Below, piece after piece: positions 9,416-20,248 of a stretch of 64,000 bases of DNA. The stretch spans positions 149,630,874 to 149,694,873 of the forward strand of contig CM060965.1 of NCBI GenBank assembly GCA_030765045.1, in the 5' to 3' direction. The DNA comes from Tenodera sinensis. Its lineage: Eukaryota; Arthropoda; Insecta; Mantodea; Mantidae. How positions within the stretch are numbered: the stretch's first letter is position 1; each line of letters begins with the position of its first letter. The position numbers were made by a program, and so were the translations under genes. The notes under the pieces were generated by a model, which saw only the letters and a program-made list of their open reading frames with translations, was not told where the DNA came from and searched no databases.

Positions 9416-10390
9416 CATCTTCCTGAAAGTGTTGCATCACACAAGTTGAAAATTCTTCAATATCCAAGTCCATGAAAGGTGTTGTGGTAAACTGCGCCAG
9501 AAGCTCAATTTTTTGAAATCTTGAAAACGTTTCTTAGATTGCTCTCCTAAGCTTGAAATAATTTCTGAATTATTTTTGCCGCAGTATGTTTCTAAAGAGT
9601 CTTGCTTTTTTAGTTTGTCTTTTAAACAGGGATAATGTTTGAAATCACCTGCATTAAGATTCTTTTCCCATAATTGAAGTTTTTCACGAAAATGAATTGA
9701 CATCAGATATCATTTCCTCCAAATTCTTGTCTTTTCCTTGGAGTTGGTAATTGAGTTCGATAAGTTTTTCAGTGATATCTACCAAGAAAGAAAAATTCTG
9801 CAGACAGATTGAATCTTCAAGTTCAGGATAGGGTTCACCACGTTCTTTAAAAAAACTATTATTGCAGACAAAACTTGGTTGAAACGCTGTAGAACCCGCC
9901 CTCTACTCAACCACTTTACATCACAATTCTTAATGATGTTCCTAATATTCCTGCTCAAGCACCAAAAATAAAATATAATGTTCCAATGTCTTTGTGATTA
10001 GTTGAGAATAATCATCGTTGCAGAGTAAGGATTAGATAAAGGTAAAATGGCTGAGATTAAATAGGTAATAGATTGTAAATCTATTAAGGAGATGCAGTAG
10101 TTCTCCATACTGGCAACCCAGTTAATCAGCCAGTGCTTTGAATAAACGTCTTTGAAGTGCTTGAGTTTTCACTTTTTTGACAATTTTCACTATAAGTTTC
10201 ATGACGTCATTGATTTGTAAACATTTTCCACATAATGCCTGTTTGTGAATAATGCAGTGATAGCTACCGAATCGAGGAAATATTTTATTACTCCAACACA
10301 ATGCTACAAGGCCTATAGTATCCCCAACCATGTTAGCAGTACCGTCTGTTGTTAAACCCACCAATTTAGGCACGGGGATACTCTCAAAGG

Positions 10391-10448
<58 letters not shown>

Positions 10449-11049
10449 TTTTTTAATTCTGAAAATATATCCTCTCCTGTAATACGTCCATTGTGAGGAA
10501 TAACACTGAGAAGTTCTTCTTTTGTAGTGAATTCATCAAAGCTCATTTTCACAAAAACAGCCATTTGAGAAGTACTCGTACCTACCACGTCTGTGGACTC
10601 ATCAATTTGAAGGGCATCTATCCAAATCTCTCTTCATTTGTGAAACATCACCACCACTCATAACCTCAATTCTTCTCATCACCGTGTTTGCAGAAAGCTG
10701 CATTGACTTTACAGCAGAAATTCTTTCACCTTTGTTTTTAAAATAATCAAATAATGCATCACTAGCTACTAAAAATGCATCTTTAATCATTTCACCGTCC
10801 TCGAATGGTTTTTTCTTCTGAGCGATAATGTTTGCGACATGGTATGATACCTCTGTTGCTTCTGTACTTCTGTGTTTTCTCTTGGTGAAAGTAGCTTGTT
10901 GTCCAAATAACTGAGTTTTCAATAGCCTTAATTTTTCTTTCCTCAGAACCGAGTGTGCAGGAACAAATTTTCGGCCGTGGGATGAACAGTCCTGTAGAGT
11001 CGTTCAACGTTATCTTTTTTCCAACAGATACAATTGAATTACACAACAT
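9416..11049 (-). pseudogene. Decayed hAT transposase
   Basis: Pieces of one transposase read in order on the - strand: the N-terminal part at about 10920-10602 (HVANIIAQKKKPF, SANTVMRRIE), then 10588-10450 (QMAVFVKMSFDEF), then 10373-10122 (GLTTDGTANMVG, HCIIHKQALC) and finally 9703-9437 (FREKLQLWEKNL). The region with DGT..M and H.IIH is the hAT catalytic core of the SCAND3/ZBED5/GTF2IRD2-like group. The C-terminal dimerisation domain is lost. Several stops and frameshifts are present, and a pure (AT)n array interrupts the frame between ELKKD and the P-K-LVGLTT segment. It is clearly non-functional. Confidence 0.87.
10392..10446. repeat. (AT)n microsatellite inside hAT coding sequence
   Basis: About 27 AT units sit within the former transposase reading frame on the - strand, where they would read as alternating I and Y. 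They replace or expand a few codons just before the conserved LVGLTTDGT motif, so the array grew after the gene died. Confidence 0.9.
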
Positions 11050-11336
11050 AGAAACACTTTTACCTCTGATCTCGGTGAAAAAATAATCCTCCTCCTACTC
11101 GACGTGAAAATGGTAGGTCTTTTATTTCTTACTCTCCATTGCAGGAAATATTACATTCAACACAATATAAACTAGTAACAAATCTACATCCACCATTACA
11201 CAAGTCAGCTGACGGTACACTGTAGCCAATCTTGCTGGGCGAAATTCGTCTTTCATGTTAGGCAACCTTGTGTGAGCCAAAAAAAAATATCCTGCGAGCT
11301 ACCGATAGCTCGCAAACTACGGTCTGGCGACCCCTG

Positions 11337-13585
11337 TCTTAAATTATCTCTGGTGTATGAAAACTAATACAAATTTGAATTCAGCGTTAAAATATCTGTA
11401 AGTATCTCTCTTTTTCCTCCAGAAATATAAAAAAGCTTTTTTTTGTAGAACAGTCAATTGGAGGAATTGGAAATATACTCGAGGCTCACAATTGCATCAT
11501 ATGCGATGAAAGGTTCAGATTTTATAATAATTTTAAATACGAAAATATAACATCTTGAAGTGGATCTTTTATTAGTTTGTCGTATTTACTACACTACGTA
11601 AAGACGGATACTGTAATCGTCTTCTACAAACGCGATGAAAGTACTAGGATAGCAGCTCAGCTCAGCTATACACAAAGGCTTCCCTGAAGGCGCACCTTTG
11701 CTTTTTGTTATCTGGAGTAAAAGGAAACAGAGCTGACTACTCTTAGTAAGGAGATATAGCTATTAAATGGTCCCGCTTTAAAGGCGCTAGAGATATTTGC
11801 AAACTCGCTTCAATAGAAAACGCTCCTTTGGCGATGTACGACCTTATTCGGGTAATGTCTTCAGTTTTGCTTCCATTAAGAGATGTTCTAATGAAAAACA
11901 CGGCTCTTTGTGCTTGCTGACGACCTCGAGAGCTCTTCTTTAATTTATCAGATTTATGACAACGTAAATGTGAGGCTTTAAGAGGGAACTGTTTTATCAC
12001 TGGATTATTAACTCACAGATTAGTTAATTAAATGTTATACATCGCAAATATAGAAGTAATGCTAACTTCTTCCTTTAAGATTTAATTTTCAAAGTTAGAG
12101 TAACCACTTCATTCCACTTTAAGAAATAAAATATACAGAAAATTTAAGTTTTGGTGTCCTCTATACGCAATGAACGCTTTTTGTTTCTTGTATGTACGCA
12201 AAACTAATTTAGTAGTATACACTGTTTGGAGTCACCTCTGTTTCTTATCTTACGGGGTCTCGCAAAGGAGGAGGCATAATTAGTGATAATGACAGTTGCA
12301 GTACGGGGATAGAAGCGTGGTGCTGTAGTGAGAACAAGGAAAGTTGGGAAAGGGGGAATGGTGGATACCTCTGACCTTATAGAAAAACCACCTTTTTAAT
12401 TTTCTTTAGATTTATCTCCCAATTCTTAACGACTGTTACGGAAAAGGTTTAAAATATTGCAAAAAATCAGCAATGAAATTAAAATTCGTACCGAAATAAC
12501 TCTTAGTATGTTTGTCTATGATATTATTCATTACGCGACTTCCGCTTTCGTTTGGAAGGCTTTCCGGTAATACCTATGCAATAAACCACCTTTCTTGGGT
12601 GGTATTAAAATTTAATTACATTTCTGTGATTTTTGCACAGCTTCTGAAATTTGTCGGCCTGTATTACCAGCTTACCATAGACCAATAATCTGGCCACGTG
12701 TTGTATTTGGTGTATACGGCATGGTGTGAATCAAACAACAGTTGAGCTTAATGAGTATAGATTTACTGAACGACCAGAGAAAATCAATACTTTCCTTTCA
12801 GGCCGACGTGTCATTGGTTATAACTATGTTTATCCAGTAGCATGAGTAGTGCTGTTATTGGAGAGGGGTAAAGAGAGGGTAAGAAGGAGAAACTTTTCTG
12901 TACATAATATGTAGAGAAGGCATTGCATTCTACCCAAAAATTACATAACGATATTTTAGTAATATCTATATATATGAGGGATATAGGAGGCTTGCTCGAG
13001 AGTAATAGTCAAATCATTTAAAAGCGGGTTGCAGTTTAGCTCTAGAAAAGACATGAAAAAGAAACCAATAAAAACTTATATCCTCGAATTAGTAGTTGTC
13101 ACACAACATTGTATGTTTTAATGACTTCCACTTTCATTGTATATCTGTAGTTAATCTTAATTCTAAATCATTTCAGATACTGTACATTGTAACGTTAAGT
13201 GCACAGAAGTAGATATAACTAACACACTGGTTCCGGAAAAGCAATATCCAGGAAACCATGGAGCAGAACTTCAGTAACAAAATTATAATTTTGAGGATAG
13301 GAACAAGGGATTGCAGGAGCTTTATTTTACTGTTCTACGTGCGTCAAGATTAAGTCCGTGAAACGTGACTGTGTTGCAAATAAAGGGACCTCCTCCATTG
13401 TACTAGTTTCTATCGCTAGGTGTGTTGTTTATTTCAGAGAACACGCCGACCCTTGTTGCACTGCTATGTTGCTTGTCGGCCTGAAATGGTTGATTTGAAT
13501 ATGTATGGTATATTTACATTAAGGAATAGGAATTGTTAATGTTTGTTTACATATCTGATTTTTATTATGTAAAGTTACTTTCTGA
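11337..13585. other. AT-rich intergenic stretch, no gene recognised
   Basis: No coding similarity was recognised on either strand; the open frame at 11743-12000 (-) has no recognisable domain. The one structure noted is a 691-bp interval (12796-13486) bounded by perfect 12-bp inverted repeats. Confidence 0.5.
12796..13486. mobile_element. Possible MITE bounded by 12-bp inverted repeats
   Basis: TTTCAGGCCGAC (12796-12807) is repeated inverted as GTCGGCCTGAAA (13475-13486). The CAGG ends inside the repeats resemble hAT termini, but the flanking 8-mers do not match, so target duplication is not supported. A third GTCGGCCTG lies near 12653. Confidence 0.35.
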
Positions 13586-13930
13586 TCGTCTTCGTAGCAC
13601 AGTGGTAACGCGAATGCCTCTAGCGTGGAGGGCCCGGGTTCGATCTCCGGTACTGGAGTGGGGAGTTTTCTCCCGCTGGGAGGTCTGGCACGGGGTGCAT
13701 TCAGCTTCCTTAGTTCCCGGAGGGGCCAATCGAGGAGATACTTGATGAAGAAGTGGCTATCCTAGGTCCTGAAATCCTCATAACTGGCCGGGAGGGCTCG
13801 GGGCGCTGAACACGTTTCACCCTCCAGTACTGCACCCCACTCATAAAGCGTGTGGCGGGCAGAGGTGGGGGTAAGCAGCGGCCGAAGTTAACCCTTGGCC
13901 TTTCATGGGTTGTTGCGCTGGGGTTTAGTT
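13586..13930 (+). mobile_element. tRNA-derived SINE (family epsilon)
   Basis: The head has Pol III box A (TAGCACAGTGGTAACG, 13595-13610) and box B (GGTTCGATCTCC, ~13637-13648) about 40 bases apart, like a tRNA. A GC-rich body of about 270 bp follows and gives way to T-rich DNA near 13930. A reading frame crossing it (13533-13745) is a by-product. It is the only copy of this family that I noticed here. Confidence 0.78.
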
Positions 13931-15349
13931 TGTTTAGGTTTTATAATTACTTTCTATACTTTAAACAGAAGTAACAAACCACAAAACAAAAAAAAAAACC
14001 ACGTAGAACAAACAAATACATTTCATTCTATATCTTATAGTGAATTTTGGAGCAGAGCAGAATAATATCTTCTGTTATGTTGAGTTTACTTGGTCTTAAT
14101 TTATCTTATCACTATTCCCCATAACATGTAGCAGTACTACATGGTCTACAATAACTTATTTATGTTCCCTTTTTCATTGGATATTTCTTTATTCCTCCAT
14201 GTTGGCTTTGGTATGACATTGTCATGCCTTGTAATGAAGTTCCTTTTTACTCCAAATATGTTATATTGACAAGAATAGCTTTTGCATTCGGATGGTGAGT
14301 CAACTTACATTCAATTTCATGTCTGCATGAATTTGAAACCTGCTACTTTTATTAGGGGTAATTAAGCAGTTTAGTAGTTGTAAAAACATCCTCGAAGTTT
14401 GGTTTCTCAAGTAACTCGAGTTCTCTAAGAGCTAGCTTCCTTAGTTTCGCTAGACTCACACATTGAGAAACATGTTTTTCATGTCTTTCTCTATTAAGCT
14501 GAACACTGTCTGCTTCCTGACAACAGGAATAAGCAAGCACAGTATGTATCGGAGTTATAGAATTCATTCTTGGACTTCCCTTCAGAAATTGAAGCACTAC
14601 ATTGAACCTCAACGGACCCCCCGTAACCTACTCGTACAAGTTACACGTGTTCTGAAACCTCTCTTATTATGGGGAAGTGGCCGACTTGTCTTAGTGTGGG
14701 AAATTTCTAAGAATTGTCTTGCAGTGTATTTTATTGTTAGTGGTTTTTACCGCAATTCTTCTCTCCATTTCTGTGCAGACGCTTAGAAACATTAACGTTT
14801 GCTGCTTTGCAAGTAAACAGATCATCGTTTTTTCTCTGTAAATAGGAGCCAGTCTCCCATATGAACCACCAGATGCTATGTATGTTATGTGAGACAACAG
14901 CATTACAGTATCAAAGCGCATATTAACTCAATTTTGTCGGTTAGAACCTTATCAATCCAAAACGACATGCTTAATACTTTACGGAGGCATTGGTTAAATC
15001 GATGTATTAGAGGTCGCATTGAACGACAGATGTCAATAATAAAAGCATGTTCGCAGACTCGTGAAGTACGTGGGGTGTTTTCAAAGTGCTGTTAATTGAG
15101 AAACCTGCTCTGGCTATTAAACAACCAGCTCTTTTTTAACGCACACTACGCATTTATATACCCTCAAGCACAGACAGCGTGACCTTCAACAAGCAATTTA
15201 ATGGAACAATAATGAGGTGTGCGTCCTCAGGAAGTTTTCAAAAGCGGTCGAGATAAATTAATGCCAAAAAGAGTGTTTCATCACACACAGATTATGCTTT
15301 ATGTTTAAATATATACTAATTTAAATTATAAAATGAATTAATGTAACAC
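13931..15349. other. Unassigned stretch
   Basis: Open frames of 60-110 codons occur on both strands (for example 14352-14612 - and 14463-14786 +), but they overlap in opposite directions and carry no domain I recognise. No repeat copy was matched elsewhere in the window. Confidence 0.4.
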
Positions 15350-16210
15350 TGAGTCGGTGCTGGAACTCAAGTTTTGGTATACACAGAGAGACCCACATTC
15401 AGAAAACATCAAAACTAACAGCTTCAACCCAAACCCATACAAACGTGCTGTCCTAAACAGTTTAACCTATCATAAGGAGCATACAAACAAGAATACAAAC
15501 AAATAATCAGCACAGTAATTGGCAATGGCTTCAACAAACATATCGTCCACAAGAAAACAAAATTTAAAAAATAGAAACACATGAAAGAGATCACAAAACT
15601 CGGCTAACAAAAAAGCAAATTTTCAAAAACTTCACTTTCCACCCAAGTAAGCATTACAAATTCCACATATTCAAAAACTACAGCATCAACTTGGTGCCTC
15701 AAAATAATTTTAGCATACAGAAATTACTATGCAACAAGCCAAAGGGCCAGATACCACAAAACAGAAAAGCAGGAATCTTCAAATTAGTTCCTTAAATTGT
15801 GACTAAATTTACATAGGAAAAACCAAGATGAACTTAGAATTCAGACTGAAAGAGCACGTGAGATGCATCAAAGGTGGATAAATTACCAGTTGCACATCAT
15901 TTTTGGACATCCATCCACATCACGCCGAACATAGCTCTTTCAAAAGCCACAAAAACACTACGGAGTTGGATACTTAGGAGATGATTCTAATGATAAAAAG
16001 CAAACTCCGCTTAATGAATTTTGATTTGACGCCACCAAACCCATTATGGAAGTTTATCACTCCAGCGCCAGCTGTGAACTGAAACAACCACACACCAGAC
16101 AGCATCCAAAGAACCACTCGGGCACTTCTGATGTTGGGAGGAAGTTAAGTTCTTGAAACCGGTCAAGACGAATACATATAAGCGATGTTAAGTGTTCCAA
16201 CACCGACTCA
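15350..16210 (+). mobile_element. Penelope-like element internal fragment (RT end plus GIY-YIG), framed by inverted repeats
   Basis: Translated + strand shows Penelope-type landmarks despite many stops: NSFNPNPYKRAVLNSL near 15418, then a GIF...YIG endonuclease signature (GIF near 15775, YIGK near 15813), then LEFRLKEHVRCIK near 15835-15872. These belong to the RT C-terminus and GIY-YIG endonuclease of Penelope-like retroelements, which cut DNA for insertion. The fragment lies between TGAGTCGGTGCTGGAAC (15350-15366) and its inverted near-copy (16194-16210, 16 of 17 bases). No flanking target duplication was found. Confidence 0.75.
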
Positions 16211-16937
16211 ATTTTGGAATAATTTAGATTCACATCATATATATATATTAGTAAGCTAGTTACAGTGATATATATATAAAGTTAATGTTGATATCCTTTC
16301 AATTAGCGCTTGTTGTTGAACAAGGTTCTGGAATTTTGATACAGACATGAAAGTAAAATTAGTTCCGAGTACTGAAGGGCCACAATGGTTTGCAGAGTAT
16401 GACATTTGATTTGTGTGGTTATATAGAAATTAAAAGCTAACGTTTCAAGTTAATCAACGTCGCAGAACCCTTTAAGCAACAAGCAGGACATATAATGCAT
16501 GTTGTTGACCTGCTTACATAGGTTCTCTTTTTATTAATTGTTTATAATATTTACGAAGAATTAATGCAAAAATACTAAGTCATGCTGAGGGTAATTGAGA
16601 GAAACAAAATCGTGATTCGCTGCTTCATGGCTATTGCTTTACAAAATTCCTTCTGAATGGCAATATTGTATTTTGTATGCATTTTATTTAAAATATCAAT
16701 TTGTTTTACACTTCCCACATGCGCTACTCAGTAATAGCTTAGCTCACAGTATGCTTTAAAAGCGTGGTTGTTGGCGAATTGGAGAGTTAATGCACTTCCT
16801 GGTTTACTTTTTCTAAATGTGCTCCCTTCTTATTGCCATAAATTATTTATAACAACCTTATCTCGTTTACATTTTTTAAACTTTTAAAGTTCTATGCTGG
16901 TATTTTCCCATTCCATCTGCCTTTTGCATATTAGAGG
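16211..16937. other. AT-rich stretch, nothing recognised
   Basis: No open frame with known similarity, no tandem array, only short ATAT runs near 16240-16280. Confidence 0.4.
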
Positions 16938-17426
16938 GACAAATGTTTGAGCAAATGTATTTTTGCAATAGTTGTTTAAGGTGGTAAATATCTTTATATA
17001 CAATGTTTAAACCTTTATTGAACGGCAGCCCATATCTTGTTCACCTGTCAATCCACACAAGCAAGCTCCTAGTAGACAACTGCAGACAATGTTGAAAACC
17101 AAACTGGAAATGCCTTCAACTAAGTTCACGTGTTCACACAAGGAGTACTTCAATATCTGGTATAGCCTCTATGTGCATGAATTACTGCGTTGCACCTCCG
17201 AGGAATGCTTCTGGTCATTCTACATTCTTCTGGTTTGTTTCCCCATTCTCTGACTAGGGCATCTGCAAGCTCCTGAAGAGTCTGGGGGCCACAGGAGGGT
17301 CTTAGACTCCTTTCTCTAGCTGATCCCATGGACGTTCGTTAGGTTTAAGGTCCTAGGTCAGTCCACTGTTCAAATCTAGAGTTCCTATAGATTAGCTTTA
17401 TTGGCTCTTGTGTACACTCTAGTATT

Positions 17427-17670
17427 AATGAATAGTGGATTCTTCCAGGCTGATGGATCGTGGTGTGCTGGCATTTTGAGGTCCAGGCGTTTCATCCATA
17501 TCTGCGGTGACCATCATCAATTGCGTGGTCTCAATCTTCTTAGCGAAGGTTTAGTCATAACTGATATTTACCGCAGATGTGGACAAAACGTCTGGACATC
17601 AAAATGCCAACAGAACACGGTTTATCACGGCTTCATTATTCTAAGGCCGTGAAAGCTTACGATTACTCAT
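17427..17670. mobile_element. 244-bp palindromic Penelope-derived insertion with 12-bp target duplication
   Basis: CACTCTAGTATT occurs at 17415-17426 and again at 17671-17682, flanking the insert exactly. The left half (about 17430-17535) is an inverted, diverged copy of the right half (about 17545-17660). Both halves match the fragment at 9280-9360. Each half carries a degraded hammerhead-like core (CTGATAT...ACAAAAC on +; TTGATGA...GAAAC on -). Head-to-head terminal copies and target duplications of around 10-15 bp are features of Penelope-like elements. Confidence 0.7.
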
Positions 17671-18040
17671 CACTCTAGTATTGTCTTGCTGTAAAACAAA
17701 CCGGGGCTCATTCCGACCACAGTAGGTATGATATGCTTTAGTACAACTTCAGCTATGTAGCTGAGAATTAAGCTGGTTTCGAACTACGAGAAGTTCTGTT
17801 CGGTAATCAAGTCGTACAACCGTACCATGATTGACTCACCACCAAATTCGCCCCTGTATTGCTACTACTGCAAAACATTCACCACGACAACCATAGACAT
17901 GTAGACGTCCATCATACTGTATTACACGAGAGAGAAATTTGCCTGTAAATATCAAATTGCGCCAATGACGCAGCTGCTAGTTCCTGTGGCTCTGCGCAAA
18001 TTGCAGCCAGGCTCTTCTGTCAGTAGGCGTTAATCTAGGG

Positions 18041-18866
18041 CAGGCATGGCCATGAGAGGAGACGTAGCGATTAAACGATCCTTACTCACCCCACATTCTC
18101 TTTCCTTGTGACGAAGGATGTTTGATACAACACGTGTAGTGGTGGCTTCGCTCTGCCTGCGTGGTAGTAATAAGTTATACGCTGTTATTAACTATTTTGT
18201 TAATTTTTTGTTACATTTTTGCGTGCAGCTTACCTATATACTTAGATAAGATACATAATCTTCACGTTTATAACCTTCATTTATCGCATGCACGTAATAT
18301 TCTTATGCTGTCGTAGGATTAACATACTAAATTATTTCTCTTTCACAATAAATAAAGCAGTAAAGTTCCATTGCTATTTAGCCTTAAAATATTTTAAAAC
18401 TATTTGATCAATATAAGAAATCATTTGGTTTAAAAATCAATATTGTGTTCAAACTTTGAAACGTGAAATACAATAGCTTATATTAAATAAACTGATAATA
18501 AATTAAACTCCTAAAAAGTGGAAACGTATCGTCCCTTTTATGGGTTTATATTCAGAAAGTGCTCCTTCAAATTGTAAATAAATGGCTGTAAGGGCACCAA
18601 AGTTTGCTTTAAGGTGATAATCAAAGTGGCGTTTGGTATTTTAACGCTTTATATTTGATTTTTGACATCCGCATATTTAACAGCAAGCTTTCCTGTTTTT
18701 GTAACTGATAAAAAATGTTCTCTGCTACTCTTCAGACAAAGCTATACTCGCCACTAAGAGACGCGTCAGAAGCCGAGCAGCGGTTAAGGGGAGAGACGGC
18801 AGGTGGAGTGAGGCAAGAAAGCGTTTCGTTGGGGCGACTCTTTTGAGCCGATTTTGCCCATGCCTG
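18041..18866. mobile_element. Non-autonomous hAT element (826 bp) inserted in Tc1 transposase
   Basis: The ends are CAGGCATGGCCA and, inverted, CAGGCATGGGCA. The 8-bp flanks are ATCTAGGG (18033-18040) and ATTTAGGG (18867-18874), 7 of 8 identical, as expected for hAT. No transposase is encoded; the interior is AT-rich. The Tc1 reading frame resumes on the far side. Confidence 0.85.
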
Positions 18867-19444
18867 ATTTAGGGATTTTGTTAGGTCTTCATGACCTTAA
18901 ACCTACTTCTCTAAGTCACTGGTCTAATAGTTTGGTCAGTGACATTTGCACCAGTTGCCGCTCTGAGATCATTTTCGTGGTCAACATCGCCCAAGGGCAC
19001 AATGATAACCCATCGGTCTTCTACTGCTGATGTTTTTTTTCGACCCTGGCCGTGTCTCTTGTTTCAGTGAAGGCTTCCATATTCTACCAATACTAGTTTA
19101 GGCGCTGTAAGCTCAGCAGCCACTGCACATGTAGTCCTACATTCCTACAACAATGTGATACTCGAACTGTTTCTGCCTCCCTGAGGGTACTCGTGTTGAT
19201 TGACTAAATGTACACAAGATAAATCTTTAATCTGCAGGCACTAGATTTTAGTTACAAACAATGCTAAACAAACGCTACTATAGTTTTCAACATTGTCTGC
19301 AATTTCGGCTAGAGCTTCCTTGCGTGTAGTGAAAGGTGAGCAAGATAATGCACTGTTGTTAAATAAAGATTTAAGTATTGTATGTAAAAATATTGGCCTC
19401 CCTAAATCGAGCCACTGCAAAAGTAGGTATGTTCAAACATAATT

Positions 19445-19960
19445 GATTTGACGGTGCATAAATGTAAATCATTTAATGCTTCTAAGGGTATATGCATATT
19501 TTTACGCCCTTCCCATCTTTCCTTGTCCAATACACACAGTTTAGTGCAATCCCATTCTTCTCTTCCTAACTTATTGCAAACTTCTATAGTCTTGAATTCT
19601 TTTGGTCTCTGAGACTTTGACATACGAGCATTTTTTGTTGTTTCATATCCTCTACTTTGATCCTCATTTGTTTCTAAAAACCTCTAACTTGCGCCTTTCT
19701 CTCTAACATATGTTGCCCATTCCGTTTTCTCAATATGTTCAATTTATCCTATTACTTGTCCTCTCCGGCATAAGTAAGTATTGCTTCAGTATCTTGGATT
19801 CGATCAATGATCTTATTTCATGGCATTATTTCAGTATTATTTCTACTATCGCACTCTTGCAGGCCACTTAGCATGTTGCTGCTGCTATGGTGAAGTTCTA
19901 AATAAATTAAATATACGTAATTAATGCTCTTCCACACAGCAGTCGTGTGTTGGATAGTAC
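19445..19960. other. AT-rich stretch, nothing recognised
   Basis: No supported gene. The frame at 19402-19623 (-) crosses the Tc1 terminal repeat and has no known domain. Confidence 0.4.
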
Positions 19961-19961
19961 T

Positions 19962-20085
19962 GGAAAGGGTAAGAGGGAAAGGGAAAGTGAGGCTGAAAAA
20001 TCCAATGCCATGAGCGGGATTTCAACCACGGATCTACCGGTTAATGTCCTATCGGCATGCTGGTTATGATAGCTTAGAGGTTATA
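19962..20085 (-). mobile_element. tRNA-related SINE (family delta), minus copy
   Basis: Read on the - strand it contains ACCGGTAGATCCGTGGTTGAAATCCC with a box B-like core, then a tail matching the + strand copy at 20249-20330. The two copies form an inverted pair around a mitochondrial fragment. Confidence 0.55.
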
Positions 20086-20088
20086 GCT

Positions 20089-20232
20089 CTTCAGCTTTAT
20101 GAGTATTATGAAGTACCTTTTACTATTGCTGATTCAGTTTTCAGATCAACTTTCTTTATATCCACAGGGTTTCATGGTTTACATGTTATTATTGGTAATA
20201 AGTTCTTAATTACATGCTTATCTCGAATATAA
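20089..20232 (+). pseudogene. COX3: NUMT: fragment of mitochondrial COX3
   Basis: The frame reads LQLYEYYEV, then PFTIADSVF, STFF, then TGFHGLHVIIG, and ends CLSRI. This is the most conserved stretch of cytochrome c oxidase subunit III (about residues 175-225 of about 262), matching the insect form. COX3 is a core subunit of complex IV in the inner mitochondrial membrane. Only about 144 bp remain, with no start or stop from the parent gene, inside nuclear transposon debris. It is therefore a nuclear mitochondrial insertion, not a gene. An AGA codon occurs where Gly is expected (Ser in the insect mitochondrial code), probably a later G-to-A change. Both sides are bounded by inverted SINE copies. 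Confidence 0.88.
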
Positions 20233-20248
20233 TTTATACATTTCACTG

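Larger units (their letters stand above)
9416..11336 (-). mobile_element. hAT DNA transposon relic (GTF2IRD2/EPM2AIP1-like transposase)
   Basis: The right end at 11336 reads inward as CAGGGGTCGCCAGAC, a typical hAT (Charlie/Zaphod-type) terminal repeat. Transposase fragments lie between about 11050 and 9416, ordered N- to C-terminal on the - strand. The left terminal repeat is missing: coding similarity stops where the Penelope-like fragment begins. Bases 11050-11336 are 5' non-coding sequence of the element, with A-runs. Confidence 0.85.
17150..19200 (-). pseudogene. Tc1-like transposase, interrupted and decayed
   Basis: The N-terminal helix-turn-helix part reads at about 19200-18875 (ETVRVSHCCRNVGL, RWVII, TDQTIR-like, REVGLRS). 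The middle reads at about 18032-17683 (LTPTDRRAWLQFAQSHRN, FVLQQDNTRV). The C-terminal part reads at about 17414-17150 (DLKPNERPWDQLE, then QELADALVREWG and NAVIHAHRGYTRY before a stop at 17150-17152). The DLNP.E..WD block holds the last acidic residue of the DDE catalytic triad. Frameshifts and stops, including one after QLEKGV, show it is dead. Reading continues cleanly across both insertions when one copy of each target duplication is removed, which proves nesting. Confidence 0.85.
16938..19444 (-). mobile_element. Tc1/mariner-type DNA transposon with long inverted repeats, carrying two nested insertions
   Basis: Long terminal inverted repeats of about 150-200 bp can be aligned between 16938-17110 and 19260-19444; the strongest block is TGCAGACAATGTTGAAAAC near 17083-17101, inverted near 19277-19295. 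Between them lies a - strand transposase in three pieces. Removing the insertions at 17427-17670 and 18041-18866 (with one copy of each target duplication) leaves about 1.4 kb, a normal Tc1 size. Flanking TA dinucleotides could not be fixed because the outer ends have diverged. Confidence 0.82.

Noticed and set aside
9416..11049. A domesticated hAT-derived host gene (GTF2IRD2/ZBED-like)
   Set aside because: Several stops, a lost C-terminus and an (AT)n tract in the frame show it is a dead transposon.
14352..14786. Opposed 86- and 107-codon frames
   Set aside because: They overlap on opposite strands without known motifs; neither is preferred.
20044..20232. A 62-codon gene starting at 20044
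   Set aside because: The start lies in SINE sequence; the rest is a mitochondrial COX3 fragment, not an expressed gene.
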